Shown here one piece after another: positions 58,815-64,000 of a DNA stretch of 64,000 bases; positions within the stretch are counted from its first letter, which is position 1, and every line of letters starts with the position of its first letter. A program made the translations under genes and the position numbers. Source of the stretch: DASUKM01 sp036278735 (GTDB lineage: Bacteria > Acidobacteriota > Vicinamibacteria > Vicinamibacterales > 2-12-FULL-66-21); NCBI GenBank assembly GCA_036278735.1, contig DASUKM010000047.1, forward strand, positions 135,191 through 199,190, written 5' to 3'. The notes below the pieces were generated by a model. It worked only from the letters and a program-made list of their open reading frames with translations. It searched no databases and was not told where the DNA came from.

Positions 58815-59339
58815 TCAGTCCGCTTCGATGAGGCCCAACTGGCCGTCTTTCCGGCGGTACAGGACGGCGACGGCGCCGCTGTCGGCGTCACGGAAGACGA
58901 GGAAGGCGTCGGCGCCCTCGGCCAGGCGGCCGGCGGCCGCCTCCACCGGCAGCGACTCGACGGCGTAGCGCGCGGCGCGAATCACGCGCGGCCGCGCCGG
59001 CGCCTCGACGGCCGTCGCGACGGTCCGGGCGCTCGCGGCGCGGCGCTTCCGCCCCGCCCACTTCCCCTTCATCTTCTTCGCCTGCTGCTCGATCTTCTCG
59101 GTCGCCTGGCGCAGCGAGAGCGGCCAGGCGGTGGCTTCGCCCAGGCCGCGCAGGATGTGGTCGCCGCGCGCGTGGATCACGATCTCCGTCTTCAGGCGGT
59201 ATTTCTCGCGCGTGAGGATGATCTGCGCCGATACGCCGCTGTCGTCGAGCAGGCGTTCGAGGCGCGCGATGCGCCGGTCGATGTGCTGCCGCAGCGTGGG
59301 CGTGATCTCCACGCGACGGCCGGTGATATCGAGACGCAT
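58815..59339 (-). CDS. hpf: Ribosome hibernation promoting factor, long form
   Basis: 174 residues. Residues 1-100 form the ribosome-binding S30AE domain: MRLDITGRRVEITPTLRQHI, RIARLERLLDDSGVSAQIIL and RQATEKIEQQAKKMKGKW. A linker rich in Ala/Arg leads to the C-terminal dimerisation domain (about 120-174: IRAARYAVESLPVEAAAGRL, FLVFRDADSGAVAVLYRRKD). The long form causes 100S ribosome dimers. It ends next to hprK, and rpoN begins 6 bp upstream of it. Confidence 0.93.
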   Translation of the reverse strand: MRLDITGRRVEITPTLRQHIDRRIARLERLLDDSGVSAQIILTREKYRLKTEIVIHARGDHILRGLGEATAWPLSLRQATEKIEQQAKKMKGKWAGRKRRAASARTVATAVEAPARPRVIRAARYAVESLPVEAAAGRLAEGADAFLVFRDADSGAVAVLYRRKDGQLGLIEAD

Positions 59340-59344
59340 GACGA

Positions 59345-60772
59345 CTAGAAGAGCACCTTGCGCTGGTTGGAGGTGGGGATCTTCAGCTCTTCGCGGTACT
59401 TGGCAATCGTGCGGCGCGCGAGCATCAGCCCTTCCTTCTGCAGAATGCTGACGATCTTCGAATCGCTCAGCGGCTTGCGCGGGTCTTCGTTCTCGATGAT
59501 CTTCCGGATCCGCTGCTTGATCGTCACCGACGACACGCTGTCGCCGTACGAGCTGCTGATCCCGCTGTGGAAGAAGAACTTCATCTCGAACACGCCCTGC
59601 GGCGTGTGCATGTACTTGTTGTTGACGACCCGGCTGACCGTCGACTCGTGCATGCCGATGTCGTTGGCCACGTCGCGCAGGACGAGCGGCCGCAGGAACT
59701 CGATGCCCTGGTCGAGGAACTCGCGCTGGAACGTGATGATGCTGGTCGCGACCTTGTGGATCGTCTTCTGCCGCTGGTCGACCGACTTGATCAGCCAGAG
59801 CGCGGAGCGGAACTTGTCCTTCACGTAGGCCCGCGTCTCGTCGTTCGCCTCGCCGCCCGACTTGTCGAGCAGGCGGCGGTACGTCGGGCTGATGCGCAGC
59901 TGCGGCAGCCCTTCCTCGTTCAGCACGGCGACGTACTGATCCTCGACCTTCATCACGTACACGTCGGGGATGACGTACTGCGACTGCGACGGGTTATAGC
60001 GGCTGCCCGGTTTCGGATCGAGATTCCGGATGATCTCGATGTGTTCCTTGAGGTCGTCGATCGTCATCCCGAGCCGCCGCGCGATCTCGGGGACCTGATG
60101 GTTCTGCAGCAGCCGGAGGTGTTCGGTGACGATCCGTTCCGTGGGGGTGCCCTCGAGCCCGAGATGCCGGATCTGCAGCCAGAGGCACTCCTGCAGATCG
60201 CGCGCGGCCACGCCGATCGGGTCGAACGTCTGGACGTGCTGCAGCGCGCGCTCGACCTCGGTGACCGGCCAGTCCCCCATCGCCGCGATCTCCTCGACGG
60301 AGGCGACGAGGTATCCGTCGTCGTCGAGATTGCCCACGATCGCGCCGCCGATGTCGCGCAGCGTGTTGTCGTCGGTCTGGAGCGAGAGCTGCCAGAGCAG
60401 ATGGTCGGCGAGGGAGGCGGCCGTCGAGAGCGTGTTCTCGATCGGCGGCAGTTCCTTGACTTCCTGCGGCGTCCGCGGCTTGTAGCCGTCGTCGAGATAA
60501 TCGCCGAAGAAATATTCGTAATCCGCGTCGTCCCAGGCGTCGCTCTTTTCGGCCGCCGGCTTTTCGGGTTCCGGCTCCTTCTGCGCCTGTTCCGCCGGCT
60601 GAAGCTCCTCGGTCGGAACCTCTTCCAGGAGCGGATTTTCCACCATCTCCTGATTCAGGAGGTCGGCAAGCTCCAGCGTCGACATCGGCAGCAGCTTGAT
60701 CGCCTGCTGGAGCGATGGCGTCAGGATGAGCTTCTGTACGAGCTTGGTGTGCAGCTTCTGCTGGATGGCCAT
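59345..60772 (-). CDS. rpoN: RNA polymerase sigma-54 factor
   Basis: 475 residues from ATG 60772. N-terminal activator region (LTPSLQQAIKLLPMSTLELA, a Gln-rich leucine stretch), an acidic region (about 70-110) and the core-binding domain. The C-terminus carries the HTH (NDIGMHESTVSRVVNNKYMH) and the RpoN box ARRTIAKYREELKIPTSNQR. It reads -24/-12 promoters with AAA+ activators. No clear -24/-12 promoter (TGGCAC-N5-TTGC) was noticed in the spacers of this window. It lies just downstream of lptB, the common conserved order. Confidence 0.96.
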   Translation of the reverse strand: MAIQQKLHTKLVQKLILTPSLQQAIKLLPMSTLELADLLNQEMVENPLLEEVPTEELQPAEQAQKEPEPEKPAAEKSDAWDDADYEYFFGDYLDDGYKPRTPQEVKELPPIENTLSTAASLADHLLWQLSLQTDDNTLRDIGGAIVGNLDDDGYLVASVEEIAAMGDWPVTEVERALQHVQTFDPIGVAARDLQECLWLQIRHLGLEGTPTERIVTEHLRLLQNHQVPEIARRLGMTIDDLKEHIEIIRNLDPKPGSRYNPSQSQYVIPDVYVMKVEDQYVAVLNEEGLPQLRISPTYRRLLDKSGGEANDETRAYVKDKFRSALWLIKSVDQRQKTIHKVATSIITFQREFLDQGIEFLRPLVLRDVANDIGMHESTVSRVVNNKYMHTPQGVFEMKFFFHSGISSSYGDSVSSVTIKQRIRKIIENEDPRKPLSDSKIVSILQKEGLMLARRTIAKYREELKIPTSNQRKVLF

Positions 60773-60824
60773 GGGGTTCGTTCGCGCGCCAACCCACTCC
60801 TCCGGGCCGGTACGCACTCCAATT

Positions 60825-61550
60825 TTAGTCCAATCGGAAGTCTGCGCCGAGGTAAATCCGCTTCACCTCCTCGTCGGCCGCCAGCCCGTCCGGCGTGCCG
60901 CTCTTGAAGATGACGCCGTCGTGCACGATGTAGGCACGGTCGGTGATCCGGAGCGTTTCGCGAACGTTGTGGTCCGTGATGATCACCCCGATCCCCCGTC
61001 CCTTCAGGTGATGGATGATTTTCTGGATGTCGGTGACCGCGATCGGGTCGATCCCGGCAAACGGCTCGTCCAGGAGGATGAACTTGGGGGACATGACGAG
61101 CGCGCGCGTAATCTCGACGCGGCGGCGCTCCCCGCCCGACAACGTATAGGCGGGGGCGCGGGCGAGCGGCGTCAGGCCCAGCTCGGCGAGCAGTTCGCGC
61201 AGGCGCGCTCGCCGGTCCGCGCTGCCGAGATCGAGCGTCTCGAGGATCGCCAGGATGTTCTGCTCGACCGTGAGGCCCCGGAAGATGGAGGGCTCCTGCG
61301 GGAGGTACCCGATCCCCTTGCGCGCCCGCACGTACATCGGATCGTCAGTGACGTCGATGCCGTCGAGCAGCACCCGTCCCGACTCGGGGGCGACCAGCCC
61401 GACCACCATCGAGAAGGTCGTCGTCTTGCCGGCGCCGTTGGGGCCGAGCAGCCCGATGATCTCGCCGGAGGCGATCTCGAGATTGACGCCACGTACGACC
61501 GTGCGGCCGCCGTAGGTTTTCGTCAGGTCCGTCGTGCGCAGCGTGGCCAT
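60825..61550 (-). CDS. lptB: LPS export ABC transporter ATPase LptB
   Basis: 241 residues. Walker A LLGPNGAGKTTTFSMVVGLV, Q-loop IGYLPQEPSIFRGLTVEQNI, signature AYTLSGGERRRVEITRALVM, Walker B ILLDEPFAGIDPIAVTDIQK and switch His ITDHNVRETLRITDRAYIV. It drives extraction of LPS with LptF and LptG, which are fused in this organism at 39760-42087. It follows the fused lptCA gene by zero or one base (ATG/TGA neighbours). Confidence 0.96.
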   Translation of the reverse strand: MATLRTTDLTKTYGGRTVVRGVNLEIASGEIIGLLGPNGAGKTTTFSMVVGLVAPESGRVLLDGIDVTDDPMYVRARKGIGYLPQEPSIFRGLTVEQNILAILETLDLGSADRRARLRELLAELGLTPLARAPAYTLSGGERRRVEITRALVMSPKFILLDEPFAGIDPIAVTDIQKIIHHLKGRGIGVIITDHNVRETLRITDRAYIVHDGVIFKSGTPDGLAADEEVKRIYLGADFRLD

Positions 61551-63794
61551 TCAGGGTTGCGGCCGAATGGTGCCGCAGGCGATCGGCTCCGATCGCTGCG
61601 GGTAGATGCCGTTGCCGACGGCCGTCATCGTGTCGACGGTCCGGTAGAAGGTCACGGTGGCGCCGACAGTTTTCTTGCAGTTGGGCGGCGTGTTGTCGAT
61701 GACGGTGACGGGGGTCCCCACCATGACGTACTGCTCGGTGGCCGACACGTAGGTCAGATGATTGCCTGTCGCGTGCCGCGTGCTTTCGACGGCCGTCACG
61801 CTGACGTCCGCCTCGGCGCGCTCGAGGTCTCCCCCCTGCTCGGCCAGATACAGGTCGATCCGCTTGCCCGTGACGTCGCCGGCCGGCCCCGTCACGTGCG
61901 CCAGCGCCGTCGGCGTGCCGGTGTAGGTCGCCAGGTGCTTCGCGTCCTGATACAGGAGGTCGTTGGCCTTGCCAATCGAGAGCGTCTTCTTTTCGGCGTG
62001 CGTCTGCGGATCGGTTTCGGACAGATACATCTGCGAGCGTGCGTTGCCCCTCGCGTGCAGGTTGGCGGTCTGGTTGTCGAGCTCGATCGTGTCGGCCTGA
62101 ATCACGGTGTCGTCCTGCCACAGCCGGGCGTTGCCGGTGTACACGCCGCGCGAGGCGGCGCTGTCGTACGCCAGGCGGTTCGAGGTCACGTTCACCGGTT
62201 CGTCCTGCTTCAGCATCGACGGCATCTTCATCGTCGCTGGGGCCGCCGCCACGGGCGCGACGGGGGCGATCGGTTTTCCGCCGCCGCCTCGCGCGGCGGC
62301 ATTTCCCGCGGCCGGCGCCGGCGTCGATCCCCGCTGCGGCTCGATGCGGCTCCGGACGCGCGTATCAGCCGTCAACTTCTGCGCCGACAACTGCATCTGA
62401 ACCGTGCGCGCCTCGACGGTGAACTGCGTATCGACCACCTGGGGCGGCTTGCCGGGATCCCCCTCGCTCGACGGCCGCAAATCGAGCCGGTCCGCGTCGA
62501 CATCGTAGATCGCGACCGGCGCGTCCGCCGTGGTGTCGGTGCCGTCGGTGAAGTGCACGTTGCCGTGAAAGTCGGCGCGCTGCAGGTTACCAAATCCCGG
62601 CTGTGTCCTGACGATCAGGCGTTCGGAGCGCGCGGTCCGGTTGACGGCCGCCACCGCCTTCGAGGCCGGCCGGGTTTCGCGGTAATCGACGCGGCCGGCA
62701 AACGTGGCGTCCTGCAGCCCTGCCTGCGGCTCGCCTGAGGCCACCAATGTCGCCGCCCGGATCCGCCGGGTGGGCACGTCCCCCTGCCCCGGCAGATCGA
62801 CCTGCACGCTGTCGGTCGCCTTCAGGCTCGTGACCGTCGTGCCGTCGGGCGCGAGCGCGATCTGGATCGTCTGTCCCGAGACGCGCCGTCCTGGCGCGCC
62901 GGCATCTCCGGCCAGCTCCACGGCGCCGTGCTGCATGAGGGTCGCCGACTGCAGGGCGCGGCCGTCGGGCCCGTACGACAGGTCCATGTCGTCCGCCTGC
63001 ATGGATCGCGGTCCGGCGCCGGTCCCGGTGATGTGCGCGTGCCCGCGCAGTTCCATGCGCCGCACGAGCTTGTCGTCCGGCGTCAGGAACACCGTCGCCT
63101 CGTCGGTCTCGATGGTGCGGCCGTTGGCCTCGAGGTGCGCGGCGGGGGCGAACTTCATGTAGTGGTCGGCGCGCGCGATGCCGGCGGCCCCAGCCGTAAT
63201 GTGCATCCGGCCCGCGCCGGTGGCGTCGGGTGGGACGTCGATCCGCGCCTGGTCGAGAATCCAGAGCACGTCACGTCCGCGGTCGTAGGTCGCGCCCACG
63301 CCCGTGCCGTGCATGCGGTCGTGGCTGAAGGCCACCGCGCCGGGCACTTTGACGATCCCGCTCGCATCGTCGTACGCGGCGGTCGCGGCGGTCACGACGA
63401 TGCCGTCGCTCGTCTTCAGGGTGACGCCGCCGGAGAAGGTCGCGTTCGACATGTCGCGGTCGGGCGGCCGGACGACGGTCGCCTCGGCCCCGGTGATCTC
63501 GACGGTGCGGCCGCCGCGGTCGGGCAGCGTGAGGTGCACGCCGTTGTCGAGCTTCGTGCGGCCGTCGGCGTAGGTGAGCTGCCGCCCAAACCTGAGCGAC
63601 ACGCGCGTCCGGCCCTGCTCCATCTGGTTCCAGATGCCGCCCCCGCGCGCTTCGACGACGGCCGCGGGATCCGTCCGCGGCGGCGGCTGGGCCGCCTGAC
63701 GGACGGCCGCCGGACGCCGCAGCGACATCACGACGATCGCCGCGAACACGATCACGAACGCCGCTATCGCGATCCGAAGACGCTTGCGCCACAT
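61551..63794 (-). CDS. lptCA: LptC-LptA fusion: LPS transport bridge protein
   Basis: 747 residues, much longer than LptC (about 190) or LptA (about 180). A single N-terminal anchor (LRIAIAAFVIVFAAIVVMSL) is followed by an LptC-like region (about 40-230: SLRFGRQLTYADGRTKLDNG, GAEATVVRPPDRDMSNATFS). OstA/LptA jellyroll repeats then run to the end (ANGRTIETDEATVFLTPDDK, RRMELRGHAHITGTGAGPRS, NVTSNRLAYDSAASRGVYTG, NARLWQDDTVIQADTIELDN). It would form a continuous hydrophobic groove from inner membrane across the periplasm. Linkers with Pro/Ala near 485-520 separate the repeats. The next gene, lptB, starts at once. Confidence 0.88.
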   Translation of the reverse strand: MWRKRLRIAIAAFVIVFAAIVVMSLRRPAAVRQAAQPPPRTDPAAVVEARGGGIWNQMEQGRTRVSLRFGRQLTYADGRTKLDNGVHLTLPDRGGRTVEITGAEATVVRPPDRDMSNATFSGGVTLKTSDGIVVTAATAAYDDASGIVKVPGAVAFSHDRMHGTGVGATYDRGRDVLWILDQARIDVPPDATGAGRMHITAGAAGIARADHYMKFAPAAHLEANGRTIETDEATVFLTPDDKLVRRMELRGHAHITGTGAGPRSMQADDMDLSYGPDGRALQSATLMQHGAVELAGDAGAPGRRVSGQTIQIALAPDGTTVTSLKATDSVQVDLPGQGDVPTRRIRAATLVASGEPQAGLQDATFAGRVDYRETRPASKAVAAVNRTARSERLIVRTQPGFGNLQRADFHGNVHFTDGTDTTADAPVAIYDVDADRLDLRPSSEGDPGKPPQVVDTQFTVEARTVQMQLSAQKLTADTRVRSRIEPQRGSTPAPAAGNAAARGGGGKPIAPVAPVAAAPATMKMPSMLKQDEPVNVTSNRLAYDSAASRGVYTGNARLWQDDTVIQADTIELDNQTANLHARGNARSQMYLSETDPQTHAEKKTLSIGKANDLLYQDAKHLATYTGTPTALAHVTGPAGDVTGKRIDLYLAEQGGDLERAEADVSVTAVESTRHATGNHLTYVSATEQYVMVGTPVTVIDNTPPNCKKTVGATVTFYRTVDTMTAVGNGIYPQRSEPIACGTIRPQP

Positions 63795-63980
63795 TTTTAG
63801 CGGGGCTCCGCCCCGAACCCCGGCTCGGTCGCTCGCGGGGCCCCGTACCCCGCTCCGCTCCCTCGCGGGCGCGCCGTGCGCGCCGCCGTGATGCCGCTCG
63901 CCATCACGTCGGCATCACGGCCCAAAGTCTGAGCCCAAAGCCCTCCTAAAGCCCAAAGCCTAAAGCCCAAAGCCTATTCT
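63795..63980. repeat. GC-rich spacer element and AAAGCCC heptamers at window end
   Basis: GGGGCTCCGCCCCG (about 63801-63814) and CGCTCC/CTCGCGGG words form a fourth copy of the REP-like element, followed by AAAGCCC/AAAGCCT heptamers (about 63937-63975). No gene is seen in the final 200 bases. Confidence 0.8.
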
Positions 63981-64000
63981 AAATCGCCGGGCGGCTTCGC

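Noticed and set aside
1..64000. tRNA or rRNA genes
   Set aside because: I saw no cloverleaf-like or rRNA-like sequence in any spacer, though a dedicated search was not possible.

Overview
The window is high-GC DNA from a Gram-negative bacterium with an LPS-exporting outer membrane. An Oar-type TonB-dependent receptor, a CRTAC1/UnbV protein, a secretin with a cohesin-like tail, Tol-Pal and an hprK-rapZ-ptsI regulatory phosphotransfer cluster together suggest Acidobacteriota, perhaps Vicinamibacteria. That placement is inferred from gene families, not from a marker tree. Nearly all of it looks like stable chromosome; the one clear mobile element is a 2-kb insertion sequence.

Layout. 1-8962: the end of a TPR protein, a YifB/ComM ATPase, a MltD-like lytic transglycosylase, a two-gene bacterial microcompartment locus (acylating aldehyde dehydrogenase plus BMC-H shell protein), an unknown lipoprotein and a second lytic transglycosylase. 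9127-20304: a type IV pilus/type II secretion cluster (pilC, pilB, pilM, pilN, pilO, pilP, pilQ, three pseudopilins and an Ig/PKD lipoprotein). A tandem array of ten hairpins lies between pilQ and the first pseudopilin. 20392-23457: a CRTAC1 protein and a TPR protein. 23440-32805: a probable peptidoglycan amino-sugar recycling locus (class C serine hydrolase, GHL10 glycosidase, GntR regulator, Oar receptor, BadF-type amino-sugar kinase, NagB, MurQ). 33044-37714: xerD, a DUF4342 protein, metK with a structured leader, a PHP phosphoesterase and a YtrA-type GntR regulator. 37750-39741: an IS1595-like element with its transposase and two passenger genes. 39760-42087: a fused LptF-LptG. 42530-47918, minus strand: parB, parA, a bifunctional nuclease, miaB and recN. 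48031-53431, plus strand: tolQ, tolR, tolA, tolB, pal, cpoB. 53438-63794, minus strand: ssb, a cupin, ptsI, HPr, EIIA(Man), rapZ, hprK, hpf, rpoN, lptB and a fused LptC-LptA.

How they fit together: most genes serve the cell envelope. They cover LPS transport (LptB, LptFG, LptCA), outer-membrane constriction (Tol-Pal), peptidoglycan turnover and recycling, and pili. The PTS genes have no sugar permease and look regulatory.

The most unusual structure is between genes. Many spacers consist of short arrays with a 7-bp period, built from several different heptamers (GATTGGC, CCAGTTT, GGAGGGC, GGCGGAT, CTGGCTA, AAAGCCC, GGTTCCA). One 8-bp array is apparently translated as the N-terminus of the amino-sugar kinase. 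The insertion sequence landed inside one of the heptamer arrays. These arrays resemble the cyanobacterial STRR heptamers in form. I know of no description of them in this lineage.
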